From positions 744,001-808,000 of the forward strand of contig CAWHCD010000006.1 in assembly GCA_963828015.1 (NCBI GenBank): a stretch of DNA of 64,000 nucleotides, written 5' to 3'. Shown in pieces: positions 41,785 through 51,239 of this stretch (positions are counted from its first letter, which is position 1; each line of letters starts with the position of its first letter). The notes beneath the pieces were generated by a model that saw only the letters and a program-made list of their open reading frames with translations, made no database searches and was not told the origin of the DNA. The position numbers were made by a program, and so were the translations under genes. This DNA is from CAVPUA01 sp963828015 (GTDB lineage Bacteria > Actinomycetota > Actinomycetes > Mycobacteriales > Jatrophihabitantaceae).

Positions 41785-43355
41785 GCCGCGCTCGTCTGGA
41801 AGATCGTCTGCCCGCGCAATACGGTGCGCAAGCACGTCGGCAACGGCGCTCCGGGGCCGACGTCGGGCAGGCCCGGCACCGCCGCTCGCGGGTCGGTGCT
41901 CCAGCGGGCAACCCGTTCATCGCTGGCGTCAACGCCCACTTCGCCGGCCGACCAGACCGCGAAAGTCGCCGGCGCGCCGACCCGCAGCAGGCCCTCTTCG
42001 GTGCGTCCGATGGCCCGCCACCCGCCGCGGGTGTGCGCGGCGAACGCTGCCCGCGGGCTGAGCGCCGACGAGGCCTCATGGGGGAAGGCGGCGGCCCGCA
42101 CGCCCGCCCAGGGATCCATCGCCGTCACCGGGGCGTCGGAGCCGAACGCGAGGGGCACGCCGGCCGCGGCCAGCCTCGCGAACGGGTTCAGGGCCGCCGC
42201 GCGCTCGGCACCGAGACGTCGGCTGTACATGCCGTCGACGCCGCCCCAAGCCGCGTCGAACGCCGGCTGCATCGATGCGGTGAATCCGGCCTCGGCCACC
42301 TGTTCGGGATGGTTGATCAGCTCGGCGTGCTCGAGGCGATGACCGTAGCCGGCCCGTCGACCCAGCTTGGCCGACGCGGCCCGGGCGGCCTCCAGGACCT
42401 GATCAATGGCGGCGTCGCCGATGGCGTGAAAACCGGCCTGCACACCGGCGTCGGCGCACAGCAGCAGATGGCGTTCGATCGCCTCGGTCGAAAGGTGCAG
42501 CACGCCGCTGGTGCCGGGACGGTCGGCGTACGGAGCGGTCAGGGCCGCGGTATGCGAGCCGATCGAACCGTCGCAGAACAGGTCACCACCGGCCCCCATC
42601 GCCCCCAGCTCGAGCGCCTTGGCGACCTCGAGCAACTCACCCCAGTAGGCGTAGATCTCAGGGCCGGGCTCGTCGGCGGCCAGCTTCAGCAGGCTGATCA
42701 GGTCGTCCTCGCCGGCAATGTCCGGGCCGGCCATCTCATGTAGCGCCGCGATCCCGAGCTCCCCCGCCCGCCGTCGGGTGGCCCGTTGCGCTTCGAGGAT
42801 CTGGGTAGTGGTCAACGCCGACTGCGCCGCCGCGCGGACCGCGTGGTGAGCCTCCAGCTGCAGCACCTGCTCGGAGTAACCCGGTAACGAGGACAGCTGT
42901 GCGATCGAGGCCGCGAGCGCCGAGGAGACGACCGCGGAATGCAGATCGACGCGGGCCAGATAGACCACTCCCCCGTACCCGGCCCGATCAAGCTCGGAAC
43001 GCATGGGGGCCCGTCGCTCGGGCCAGCGGGTCTCGTCCCATCCGCTGCCGAGGATCGGGCGGCCGCGCCCGGCCCGGGCCTGCCGTTCGACCAGCTCCAT
43101 TGCCTGCGCGAGCGTGGTTGCCGGAGACAGGTCGACCTGCGTCAGGGCCAGTCCGGCACTGGTGGCGTGCACGTGCGCGTCCACGAACGCCGGCGTGACG
43201 AAGGCGTCCTGGAGGTCGACAACCTCGTCCGCGTCGATCCCGCTCGCCGCGTCGGCACCGCCCAGCCAGGCGATCGTGGCGTCGTCGACCAGCAGCGCGG
43301 TCGCGAACGGATCCGCGGCGCTGTAAACCCGGCCGTTTCGATAGAGCGTGCGCAC
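41781..43355 (-). CDS. Amidohydrolase family protein (YtcJ-like)
   Basis: 524 residues from GTG 43355. Metal-binding signatures are VDAHVHAT near residue 63, HAIGDAAIDQVLEAA, GHRLEHAEL and GSDAPV near the end, typical of the YtcJ/exoenzyme-regulatory amidohydrolases. It hydrolyses an amide or cyclic amide of unknown identity. It heads the amidohydrolase-lnt-ppm1 transcript, and the divergent neighbour is a LacI regulator that may sense a related compound. Confidence 0.85.
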   Translation of the reverse strand: MRTLYRNGRVYSAADPFATALLVDDATIAWLGGADAASGIDADEVVDLQDAFVTPAFVDAHVHATSAGLALTQVDLSPATTLAQAMELVERQARAGRGRPILGSGWDETRWPERRAPMRSELDRAGYGGVVYLARVDLHSAVVSSALAASIAQLSSLPGYSEQVLQLEAHHAVRAAAQSALTTTQILEAQRATRRRAGELGIAALHEMAGPDIAGEDDLISLLKLAADEPGPEIYAYWGELLEVAKALELGAMGAGGDLFCDGSIGSHTAALTAPYADRPGTSGVLHLSTEAIERHLLLCADAGVQAGFHAIGDAAIDQVLEAARAASAKLGRRAGYGHRLEHAELINHPEQVAEAGFTASMQPAFDAAWGGVDGMYSRRLGAERAAALNPFARLAAAGVPLAFGSDAPVTAMDPWAGVRAAAFPHEASSALSPRAAFAAHTRGGWRAIGRTEEGLLRVGAPATFAVWSAGEVGVDASDERVARWSTDPRAAVPGLPDVGPGAPLPTCLRTVLRGQTIFQTSAA

Positions 43356-43449
43356 GCAATCAGTGTCCCATCGTCGGCTGAGCGTTCCCGGCCCGAGCTT
43401 GAGTCTGGTGTCGGCCAAGCGCCGTGCGTTAGGTTGCTCGACGAGAGCC

Positions 43450-44463
43450 ATGGCAGCGAGCATCGAGGACGTCGCGCGACTGGCCGGCGTGTCCATCGCG
43501 ACGGTGTCCAGGTCGCTCCGCGGCCTGCCCGACGTCGCGCCAGCCACCCGCGACCGTGTTCTGACCGCCGCGCGCGAACTGGACTACGTCGCCTCTCCCT
43601 TCGCCGCGCGCCTGGCCAGTGGTCGATCGGCGACGGTCGGAGTGGTGGTCCCCTTCGTCAACCGCTGGTTCTTCGCTGAGGTGCTCGGCGCGATCGAGGG
43701 TGTGCTGGGTGACGCCAACATGGATCTGCTGCTCTACAACCTCGGTGATGCCACCGGCCGGGAGCGGTTCTTCCGGGATCTCCCGGTGCGCAAGCGGGTC
43801 GATGCGATCATCATCGCGACCCTGGTGCTCACCGACGCGGAGATGGACGCGCTGCGTTCGCTCAAGGTCCCGATCGGCATCATCGGCGTGGACCATCAGG
43901 GTTTTCATTCCACCCGCATCGACGACCGCGCGGGTGCGGCGACCGCCGTCGGGCACCTGCTCGAGCTGGGACACCGGCGCATCGCCCACGTCGCCGGCGA
44001 TTCTGAGGACCCGATGCGGTTCACGCCGCCCCATCATCGCCGCCGCGGCTACATCGACAGCCTGGCCGGTGCCGGGATCGAATACGACCCCAGCCTGGAG
44101 GTCCTTGGCTACTACACGACCAAGGGCGGCCAGTCGGCCACCGAGGTGCTCCTGGCCCGACCCGACCGACCGACCGCGGTGTTCGCCGAGTCCGATGAGA
44201 TGGCCTACGGCGCCCTGCGGGCCATTCTGCGCGCCGGTCTGCGCGTGCCGCAGGACATTGCCCTCGTCGGCTTCGACGATCACGCCAGCGCCGACCTGCT
44301 GGACCTGACCACGATTCGGCAACCGGTCTGGGAGCAGGCCGAGGAACTGACGACTCGGGTGCTGGCCGCCGCGGCCGGCGACCCGGCCCCGCCGACGTCG
44401 CACGTGCTCCCCACCGAACTGATCGTGCGCGGGACCACCGACCCGACGCACAGCGTCTACTAG
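43450..44463 (+). CDS. LacI-family transcriptional regulator
   Basis: 337 residues from ATG 43450. The helix-turn-helix IEDVARLAGVSIATVSRSLRG with the hinge helix FAARLASGRSATVGVVVP is followed by a periplasmic-binding-protein-like effector domain (DDRAGAATAVGHLLELGHRRIAHVAGD). The effector is probably a sugar but is not deducible. The 94-base gap to the divergent amidohydrolase gene could hold a shared operator; I saw no clear palindrome. Confidence 0.92.
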   Translation: MAASIEDVARLAGVSIATVSRSLRGLPDVAPATRDRVLTAARELDYVASPFAARLASGRSATVGVVVPFVNRWFFAEVLGAIEGVLGDANMDLLLYNLGDATGRERFFRDLPVRKRVDAIIIATLVLTDAEMDALRSLKVPIGIIGVDHQGFHSTRIDDRAGAATAVGHLLELGHRRIAHVAGDSEDPMRFTPPHHRRRGYIDSLAGAGIEYDPSLEVLGYYTTKGGQSATEVLLARPDRPTAVFAESDEMAYGALRAILRAGLRVPQDIALVGFDDHASADLLDLTTIRQPVWEQAEELTTRVLAAAAGDPAPPTSHVLPTELIVRGTTDPTHSVY

Positions 44464-44472
44464 CAGGCGGCG

Positions 44473-45378
44473 ATGTCCGGTCCTCTCATGCTGATCGACG
44501 CCGCCGGTCTCTATTTTCGGGCTTTCTACGGCGTTCCCGAGTCGGTCACCTCCCCGGACGGACGGCCGGTCAACGCGATCCGGGGTTACCTGGACATGTC
44601 GGCGACGCTGATCACCCGGAGGCGGCCCGGCCGCTACATCGCCTGTCTGGATCTCGATTGGCGGCCGGCCTTCCGGGTCGCGCTCGTCTCGACCTACAAG
44701 GCGCACCGGGTGGCGCCCGAGGGTGGCGAGGCCGTGCCGGACGCGCTCTCGCCCCAGGTTCCGGTGCTGCTCGAGGTGCTGACCGCACTCGGCCTGGCCA
44801 CCGCGGGGGCGTCGGGGTTCGAGGCCGACGACGTGATCGCGACACTGTCGCGCCGCGAGCCGGGCCCGATCGAGATCGTCACCGGCGATCGGGATCTGAT
44901 CGCGCTGGCCACCGATGACGTACGCGTGCTTTACACCGGTCGCGGGTTGGCGAAACTCGAAGATCTCGGGCCCTCAGAGGTGCAGCAACGCTACGGCGTC
45001 ACGCCGGAGCGCTATGCGGACTTCGCCGTGCTCCGCGGAGATCCCAGCGACGGCTTGCCGGGCGTGGCCGGCGTCGGTGACAAGACGGCCGGCGCCTTGG
45101 TCGATCGGTTCGGTTCGGTCGAGCAGATCCTCGATGCCGCGAGGCGGGGCGAACCGGGGTTCCCCGCCGGAGCGGCCGCCAAGGTTCTCGCGGCGCAGGA
45201 CTACCTCTGGCGCGCCGTCCAGGTCGTACGCGCCCGCCTGGACGTCGAGCTGGCCGCCGTCGACGGCCGCCTGAGCAGCGTGCCCGCCGATCCGGCCCGC
45301 CTCGTCGAGCTCGCCGACGAGTATGGCCTGGACAGTTCGATCAACCGCGTCCTCGCCGCGATCGCGAAGGTCAGTTGA
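44473..45378 (+). CDS. 5'-3' exonuclease, PolI N-terminal domain type
   Basis: 301 residues. A stand-alone flap/5'-3' exonuclease: LMLIDAAGLYFRAFYGVPE, EADDVIATLSRRE, TGDRDLIAL and the helix-hairpin-helix GLPGVAGVGDKTAGALVDRFGSVEQ. It removes RNA primers or flaps during replication and repair. It matches Rv2090. The gene starts 9 bases after lacI and its 3' end overlaps the convergent DUF4333 gene by 8 bases. Confidence 0.92.
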   Translation: MSGPLMLIDAAGLYFRAFYGVPESVTSPDGRPVNAIRGYLDMSATLITRRRPGRYIACLDLDWRPAFRVALVSTYKAHRVAPEGGEAVPDALSPQVPVLLEVLTALGLATAGASGFEADDVIATLSRREPGPIEIVTGDRDLIALATDDVRVLYTGRGLAKLEDLGPSEVQQRYGVTPERYADFAVLRGDPSDGLPGVAGVGDKTAGALVDRFGSVEQILDAARRGEPGFPAGAAAKVLAAQDYLWRAVQVVRARLDVELAAVDGRLSSVPADPARLVELADEYGLDSSINRVLAAIAKVS

Positions 45379-45967
45379 CCGGGGACCACTGCCAGGTGCC
45401 GTCCCCGTGCAAGATCGTCACTCGAATCCGCTTGTTCCCCGCGGCCGTGCACTCGAACGTCGTGCCGGCCTTGACGCGTTCGTTGGCCGGGCACGAGACG
45501 GCGGTGTAGTTGCCGTTGCCGTTGGCCGACTGCGACTGGATCGTCTGGGCCACGGCGGTCGGGTCGAGCACCTTCTTGAACAACGGACTGGGCCGAATGG
45601 CGAAGACAGCGACCACCGCCACCGCGATGAGCGTGACCACCGCGATGAGAATCCACGAGCCCGCGTGGAGCCGCTTGGTCCGTCGGGCCGGGACCGGTCC
45701 GGCAGGCGGCGGCGGGGGGGCGTAGACGGGCGGGCCGTACCCCGGCGGCGGATACTCCGCTGCTCCATAGGCCGGGCCGTACTGCGGCGGCCCATACTGC
45801 TGGCCGTATGTCGGCGGCGGGCCGTACTGGGGTGGCCCGTATCCCGGCGCTGGATAGGGCGGCGCTGGATACTCGGGCGGCGGTGGAAATTGGGGCGGTG
45901 CGTAGGCCGGGACGGGCGGCAACTGTGCCGTCGCGTCAACCGGCTCGTCGCGCTCGCCTGGCTGCAT
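45371..45967 (-). CDS. Membrane protein with Pro/Tyr-rich tail and DUF4333 domain
   Basis: 198 residues. The first 95 are a disordered Pro/Gly/Tyr repeat region (PPQYGPPPTYGQQYGPPQYG and similar). One membrane helix (SWILIAVVTLIAVAVVAVFAI) follows, then an external DUF4333 domain with two cysteines (VSCPANERV, FECTAAGN) probably disulphide-linked. Function unknown; the position matches Rv2091. Confidence 0.85.
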   Translation of the reverse strand: MQPGERDEPVDATAQLPPVPAYAPPQFPPPPEYPAPPYPAPGYGPPQYGPPPTYGQQYGPPQYGPAYGAAEYPPPGYGPPVYAPPPPPAGPVPARRTKRLHAGSWILIAVVTLIAVAVVAVFAIRPSPLFKKVLDPTAVAQTIQSQSANGNGNYTAVSCPANERVKAGTTFECTAAGNKRIRVTILHGDGTWQWSPVN

Positions 45968-46030
45968 GTCACACCTCTTCTGTTGCGACCGTCGACCCTC
46001 CCAAGAGGTTAGCGCGGGCAGACTGTCGAT

Positions 46031-46429
46031 ATGGATCTGCCGGAGTTGGTCGGCCAGTGGCGTCTGCAGCGCCGCCTCGTCGACCGCCGCACGAGCACGT
46101 TCGGCCGGGTCGAGGGGCGGCTCACGATCGAGGCCGGCTCAGCCCGGCTGCGCTGGGTCGAAGCCGGTCAGCTGACGTGGGCCGAGCAGTGCTTGACGGT
46201 GAGCCGTGAGTACGGCTTGGAGTTCATTGACGGGCAGTGGTGGATGACGTTCGCCGACGGGCGGCTCTTTCACCCATGGACGCCGGGGCAGGTGGTGCGC
46301 CACGACTGCGTCGATGACCTCTACGTCGGTCTCGTGCAGGTCAGCGCGGCGCGGATGCGGACCGTGTGGGATGTGACCGGTCCAGCCAAACATCAGCGAA
46401 TCGTCACGCGGTTCGAGCGGCTAGCCTGA
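46031..46429 (+). CDS. DUF6314 family protein
   Basis: 132 residues from ATG 46031. Features of the family are LVGQWRLQRRLVDRR, the GRVEGRLTIE strand, MTFADGRLFH and HDCVDDLYVG, a lipocalin-like barrel pattern. Function unknown. The last 9 bases overlap the end of convergent helY. Confidence 0.78.
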   Translation: MDLPELVGQWRLQRRLVDRRTSTFGRVEGRLTIEAGSARLRWVEAGQLTWAEQCLTVSREYGLEFIDGQWWMTFADGRLFHPWTPGQVVRHDCVDDLYVGLVQVSAARMRTVWDVTGPAKHQRIVTRFERLA

Positions 46430-49123
46430 CATTCCCTGCGCCACGACCCCGCGCCGTATCGCGCCAATAGCCTGCCGAGCGGTGCTGGAGAGCTTCGGTT
46501 CACCACCCACCGCAGCGATCTGTTCCAGCAGGTCGACCAACTGCTTGCACCAGCGCACGAAGTCACCGGCCAGCATCTCGCCGCCGTTGGCCGAGGCAGC
46601 ATCGAGGACGCGATCGAGGTTCTCGCGTCGGGCCCAGCGGTAGGCCGCCCAGGCAAAGCCGAGATCGGGTTCGCGACTGGTGGGTAGGCCGTGTTCGGTC
46701 TCGTCATCGGCCAGCTCACCCCAGATCCGAGTGGTGGCCGCGACCGCCTCTCGGACCGCGGCGGTCGGCAGCCGCTCTACGGTGCTCTCATCGCGTCGGG
46801 CCTCGTAGACCAACATCGAGACGACGGCCGCAAGTTCGGCCGGATCCAGTTCGACCCAGGCCCGCGCACGCAGGCACTCGGCCACGATCAGGTCCGAGTC
46901 CGACCAGATGCGGGCCAGTGTCTGACCTGTTTCGGTGCTTCGGTCCCCGTCGAGGTAGCCCCGCTCGTCGAGTAGGGCGCAGATCTTGTCGAACGCGCGG
47001 CCGAGCGAGCCGGTACGGCCGTCGATCTTGCGCCGGAGGGACTCGTTCTCGCGGGCCAGCCGGGCGTGTCTTTGGGCCCAGCGGGCGTGCTCCTCACGGT
47101 CGGCGCAGGCGTGACACGGATGCGCACGCAGCTGGGCCCGCAGGTCGGTGATGCGCGCGTCGTCGCTGAGATCGCGCCGCTTGGCCGCGCGGGTCTGGGG
47201 CGGCGGGTTGATGCTGCGCAGTGTCGAAGCCAGGTCGCGGCGTTCCTGCGGGGAGCGATAGTTGAAGTTGCGAGGCACGCGTACGTGCCCGAGGACCTCC
47301 ACCACGCCGGAGAAGTCCAGTGGCGACAGGCGGCCCGACCATCGCGCTTCGGTCAGCACGAGCGGACGCGGGTCATCGCGCAGCCGTACGCCCGGGTCGA
47401 TGATGATCGCCAACCCGCTGCGTCGTCCCCGCGGAACCCGGACCACGTCACCGACGGTGAGCGCGTCCATAGACGCGATCAACTCGCCCTGCCGGGCCTG
47501 GGCCCCACTGCGCGAGAGCTCCCGTTCGGTCTCGTTCAGCTCGCTGCGTAGTCGCGCGTAGTCCGCGAAATCGCCGAGGTGACAGGACAGCTGTCGTTCG
47601 TAGTCGGCCAGGGTGGCGTCGTTGCGGCGGATCTGGGCGGCCAGGCCGGCCACCGACCGGTCGGCCTGGAACTGCGCGAACGACGATTCGAGCAACCGCC
47701 GTCCCTCGGCCCGCCCGAGTTGTCCGACCAGGTTGACCGCCATGTTGTAAGACGGCCGAAACGAGGACCGCAGCGGGTAGGTACGGGTAGACGCGAGCCC
47801 GGCGACCCTCAGTGGATCGACCTCGGGAGACCACACCACCACGGCGTGACCCTCGACGTCGATGCCCCGCCGGCCGGCGCGGCCGGTGAGCTGGGTGTAC
47901 TCGCCCGGGCTGATGTCGGCGTGCGTCTCACCGTTGAACTTGCTCAAGCGCTCCAGGACGACGCTGCGGGCGGGCATGTTGATGCCCAGCGCCAGCGTCT
48001 CGGTGGCGAAGACGGCTCGAACGTACCCACGGACGAACAGCGTCTCGACGACCTCCTTGAATGCCGGAACCATGCCGGCGTGATGAGCGGCGATCCCCCG
48101 CCGCAAACCGTCGAGCCAGTCCCAATAGCCGAGTACCTCGAGGTCACCGGGTGGGATGTTGGCGGTGAGCTCCTCCACGATCGCGGTGATCTCGTCGCGC
48201 TCCTCGACCGTCGTGAGCCACATGCCGGCGTGCACGCACTGGCGCAAGGCGGCCTCACACCCGGCCCGGCTGAAGATGAACGTGATTGCCGGTAGCAGCC
48301 CCTCGCGGTCCAGGCGGTTGATGACGTCGGGGCGGTCGGGCGGGCGCCAACCGCGCGGCGGGCGTCGATCGCGCGCGCCGCGCCCGGACGGGTCGCTCGT
48401 GCGCATCCGTTCATTGACGAAACGCACTAGTCCCGGGTCGACCTGATTCCCCTCGCCGAACAGGTCGAACATGCGGCTCCCGACGAGCATGTGCTGCCAG
48501 AGCGGAACCGGTCGCACCTCGTGCACCACGACCTTGGTGTGTCCGCGCACCGATACCAGCCATTCGCCGAACTCCTCGGCGTTGCTGACAGTGGCCGAGA
48601 GCGATGCCAAGCGAACCGACGCCGGCAGATGGATGATCGCCTCTTCCCATACCGCGCCCCGGAAGCGATCACCGAGGTAGTGCACCTCGTCCATAACGAC
48701 GTAGCCCAGACCGCTCAGTGCCGGGCTGCCGACATAGAGCATGTTGCGCAGTACCTCAGTCGTCATCACCACGACCGGCGCATCGGAGTTGACGGCGTTG
48801 TCGCCGGTGAGCAGGCCGACATTGTCGGCGCCGTGGCGCTCGACCAGGTCGGCGAACTTCTGGTTGGACAATGCCTTGATCGGTGTGGTGTAGAAGCATT
48901 TCTGCCCGGCCATGAGCGCCAGGTGCACGGCGAACTCACCGACTACGGTCTTCCCGGCCCCGGTCGGGGCGCACACGAGCACGCCGTAGCCGTCCTCGAG
49001 GGCCTGGCAGGACTCGATCTGGAAGTCGTCCAAGGCGAACGGGTATCCGGCCCGAAAGTCGGTCAGGGCCGGATACTCCGCGCGCCGCCGCGACGCCGCG
49101 TAACGCTGCGCCGGGGTGCTCAT
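46421..49123 (-). CDS. helY: Ski2-like DEVH-box RNA helicase HelY
   Basis: 900 residues. Superfamily 2 helicase motifs in order: Q-type start, motif I APTGAGKT, motif II DEVH in MDEVHYLGD, motif III SLSAT and motif VI LTGRAGRRGID. A C-terminal DSHCT domain follows, with an insert containing KOW-like sheet sequence (SMDALTVGDVVRVPRGRRSG). Likely RNA remodelling or decay. It is the actinobacterial HelY by position next to tatC. Confidence 0.93.
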   Translation of the reverse strand: MSTPAQRYAASRRRAEYPALTDFRAGYPFALDDFQIESCQALEDGYGVLVCAPTGAGKTVVGEFAVHLALMAGQKCFYTTPIKALSNQKFADLVERHGADNVGLLTGDNAVNSDAPVVVMTTEVLRNMLYVGSPALSGLGYVVMDEVHYLGDRFRGAVWEEAIIHLPASVRLASLSATVSNAEEFGEWLVSVRGHTKVVVHEVRPVPLWQHMLVGSRMFDLFGEGNQVDPGLVRFVNERMRTSDPSGRGARDRRPPRGWRPPDRPDVINRLDREGLLPAITFIFSRAGCEAALRQCVHAGMWLTTVEERDEITAIVEELTANIPPGDLEVLGYWDWLDGLRRGIAAHHAGMVPAFKEVVETLFVRGYVRAVFATETLALGINMPARSVVLERLSKFNGETHADISPGEYTQLTGRAGRRGIDVEGHAVVVWSPEVDPLRVAGLASTRTYPLRSSFRPSYNMAVNLVGQLGRAEGRRLLESSFAQFQADRSVAGLAAQIRRNDATLADYERQLSCHLGDFADYARLRSELNETERELSRSGAQARQGELIASMDALTVGDVVRVPRGRRSGLAIIIDPGVRLRDDPRPLVLTEARWSGRLSPLDFSGVVEVLGHVRVPRNFNYRSPQERRDLASTLRSINPPPQTRAAKRRDLSDDARITDLRAQLRAHPCHACADREEHARWAQRHARLARENESLRRKIDGRTGSLGRAFDKICALLDERGYLDGDRSTETGQTLARIWSDSDLIVAECLRARAWVELDPAELAAVVSMLVYEARRDESTVERLPTAAVREAVAATTRIWGELADDETEHGLPTSREPDLGFAWAAYRWARRENLDRVLDAASANGGEMLAGDFVRWCKQLVDLLEQIAAVGGEPKLSSTARQAIGAIRRGVVAQGMSG

Positions 49124-49175
49124 CCTTGGAGCCTAGTGAGCAGACGGACGTGGCGAGGCCGGGCCCAGTCCGGGC

Positions 49176-50051
49176 TCAGGTCGTGTCCCGGAAATCCTCC
49201 GGTGAGATCGGGTGAGGAATCGGATCGAGCGTCGACGGCACGTCATCGTCGGGGACCGGCTCAGCGACCCGCCGGGCCAGTCGTCGGTCGTGCACGATCG
49301 CGAACAGCACCGCGCCCTCGAACAACAGACACATCGGTACCGCCATCGCGCACATCGTGAACGGGTCGGTGCTCGGCGTGGCGATCGCCGCGAAGACGAA
49401 GATCAGGAAGATGCCCAGGCGCTGCGACTTCTTCAGCAACTTGCCCGGCAGCACACCGACCAGGTTGGCCATGATGATCAACAGGGGCAGCTCGAAGGCG
49501 GCGCCGAAGATCACCAGCATCAACGTGACGAAGCTCAGGTAGCTGTTAATTGTCAGCAGCGCCGCGGTGCCGGCTCCCGCCGAGCGGACCAGGACCTCGA
49601 GTCCCTTGTAGAGGACCAGGTAGGCCAGCGTGGCCCCCAGGGCGAACAGGAAGGTGGACACGACGACGAAGATCACCGTGTACCGCCGCTCGCTCCTGCG
49701 CAGTCCAGGCGTAATGAACGCCCAGATCTGATAGAGCCAGAACGGAGCGGTGATTACGGCTCCGGCGATGACTGAGACCTTGAGCCGGGTCGTGAAGCCG
49801 TCGAGCACCCCCGTGTAGACCAGCACGCAGCCCTTCCCCAGGCCGACACTGCCCCGGTGCTGTGGGCTGATGGAGCAATACGGCTTGGCCAGCAGATGCA
49901 GGATCTGTGGATAGAGCTCCCAGCCCACGATCGCGCCCGCCCCGATGATCACGACCACGACGATGAGTCTCCGGCGCAGTTCGCGCAGATGTTCGATGAC
50001 CGACATCCGGCCCTCGGGGTCGCGGCGGCGGCGCAGCGGGAAGCGGGCCAT
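49176..50051 (-). CDS. tatC: Twin-arginine translocase subunit TatC
   Basis: 291 residues with six membrane helices. MSVIEHLRELRRRLI and PFWLYQIWAFITPGLRRSERR are highly conserved TatC segments that bind signal peptides. It is the receptor core for export of folded proteins. In mycobacteria tatA lies directly upstream, but here the neighbour is a different small membrane protein. Confidence 0.95.
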   Translation of the reverse strand: MARFPLRRRRDPEGRMSVIEHLRELRRRLIVVVVIIGAGAIVGWELYPQILHLLAKPYCSISPQHRGSVGLGKGCVLVYTGVLDGFTTRLKVSVIAGAVITAPFWLYQIWAFITPGLRRSERRYTVIFVVVSTFLFALGATLAYLVLYKGLEVLVRSAGAGTAALLTINSYLSFVTLMLVIFGAAFELPLLIIMANLVGVLPGKLLKKSQRLGIFLIFVFAAIATPSTDPFTMCAMAVPMCLLFEGAVLFAIVHDRRLARRVAEPVPDDDVPSTLDPIPHPISPEDFRDTT

Positions 50052-50057
50052 GCCCGC

Positions 50058-50276
50058 TCAGCCCCGGGCGGCGGGCCGCGCGCGCAGGAGAGCCACTCGT
50101 TCCTGGGCCCGGCGCAGTTCGAGCTGCATCGTGTTCAACTGCGCCGTCGTCGCCTGCAGGGCTAGCGCATCTCGCCGCAGCCGGCGCAGCTTCCAGGCCA
50201 GCTCGTAGGCGCAGAAGCCCAGGATGAGCAGCGCAGCCACCAGGGCGCCCACCCAGACCAGAACCACGATCAGCAC
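50058..50276 (-). CDS. Small single-helix membrane protein in the tatA position
   Basis: 72 residues from GTG 50276: an N-terminal membrane helix (LIVVLVWVGALVAALLILGF) and a basic amphipathic coiled coil (ATTAQLNTMQLELRRAQERV). The layout resembles TatA, but the conserved FG-K-LP motif after the helix is missing, so I do not call it TatA. It lies 6 bases from tatC and in the same transcript. It could be a Tat accessory or unrelated. Confidence 0.7.
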   Translation of the reverse strand: MLIVVLVWVGALVAALLILGFCAYELAWKLRRLRRDALALQATTAQLNTMQLELRRAQERVALLRARPAARG

Positions 50277-50297
50277 TTGCGCGACTCTACTGGCCGT

Positions 50298-51239
50298 TCA
50301 CCGGTAGGCGGCCAGGGCGGCGGCGGCCTCGGCCCGGATCGAGTCGGCCAGCCAGCCGGGGGCCAGCACCTCGACCTGGCCCCCGGATCCGAGCACCAAC
50401 GTCCGTACCCAGGTCGGATCCGCCACCCGCAGGCTCAGCTCGATCCGGCCGTCCTCCTCCGGGCCTTCCTCGCCGGGGTAGTACTCGGCCACCCAGGCGT
50501 AGGCCGAGGCCATCCGCAGGATCACCAGCAGGTGCTCCGGGTCGGGCGTGTACACGCCTTCGCTGAGATCGCGCAGCTGCGCGGCTGCCGGTGGGGCCGC
50601 CGGCTCGTCCAGGATCTCGACGTGCTCGATCCGGTCGACACGGAACACCCGCATGCCCTCGGCACTGCGGCACCACGCCTCGACATAGGAGTTGCCCTCG
50701 AGCTCGAAGAGCCGCAGGGCGTCGATGACGCGCTCGGTGGTGTCATCGCGGGTCGCGGTGTAGTAGCGAATGCGCATGGCTCGCCTGTCCGCCAGCGCCC
50801 GCTGCACGACGAGCAGCGTGCGCTCGGTCTCATCCAGTTCGACCGCCACCGTGTTGGCCGCGACCGGCCCGCCGGCGGCGCTCTCGATCTTGGCCAGCGC
50901 GCGCTCGACGGCATCGCGATCGGTCAGCCCGGGCGCTTCGGCCAGGGTTCGCAAGCCGATCATCAGCGCCAGGGCTTCCTCCGAGGTCAACCGCAGCGGC
51001 CGAGAGATACCCGCGTCGAAGATGACTGAGATTGTGTCGCCCTCGAAGGACAGGTCGATCAGGTCACCCGGACTGTGCCCGGGCAGCCCGCAGACCCACA
51101 ACAGCGACAGATCGCGCCGCAGTTGGGCCTCGGTGATGCCGAAGTCGGCCGCGGCCTCGCTGGCGGCGATCCCCTGGTGAGCCAGTAGGTAAGGGACCAG
51201 GGCCAGCAGCCGGGGCAGCCGTTCGACCTCGCCGGTCAT
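50298..51239 (-). CDS. pafC: WYL-domain regulator PafC
   Basis: 313 residues: an N-terminal winged helix (RLPRLLALVPYLLAHQGIAASEAAADFG) and a WYL ligand-sensing domain (RIRYYTATRDDTTERVIDALRLF, YVEAWCRSAEGMRVFRVDRIE). With PafB it forms the activator of the SOS-independent DNA-damage response in mycobacteria. ATGA overlap with pafB supports a heterodimer. Confidence 0.92.
   Translation of the reverse strand: MTGEVERLPRLLALVPYLLAHQGIAASEAAADFGITEAQLRRDLSLLWVCGLPGHSPGDLIDLSFEGDTISVIFDAGISRPLRLTSEEALALMIGLRTLAEAPGLTDRDAVERALAKIESAAGGPVAANTVAVELDETERTLLVVQRALADRRAMRIRYYTATRDDTTERVIDALRLFELEGNSYVEAWCRSAEGMRVFRVDRIEHVEILDEPAAPPAAAQLRDLSEGVYTPDPEHLLVILRMASAYAWVAEYYPGEEGPEEDGRIELSLRVADPTWVRTLVLGSGGQVEVLAPGWLADSIRAEAAAALAAYR

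Noticed and set aside
50058..50276. Annotation of the gene next to tatC as tatA.
   Set aside because: The post-helix FG-K-LP signature is missing, so position alone is not enough.
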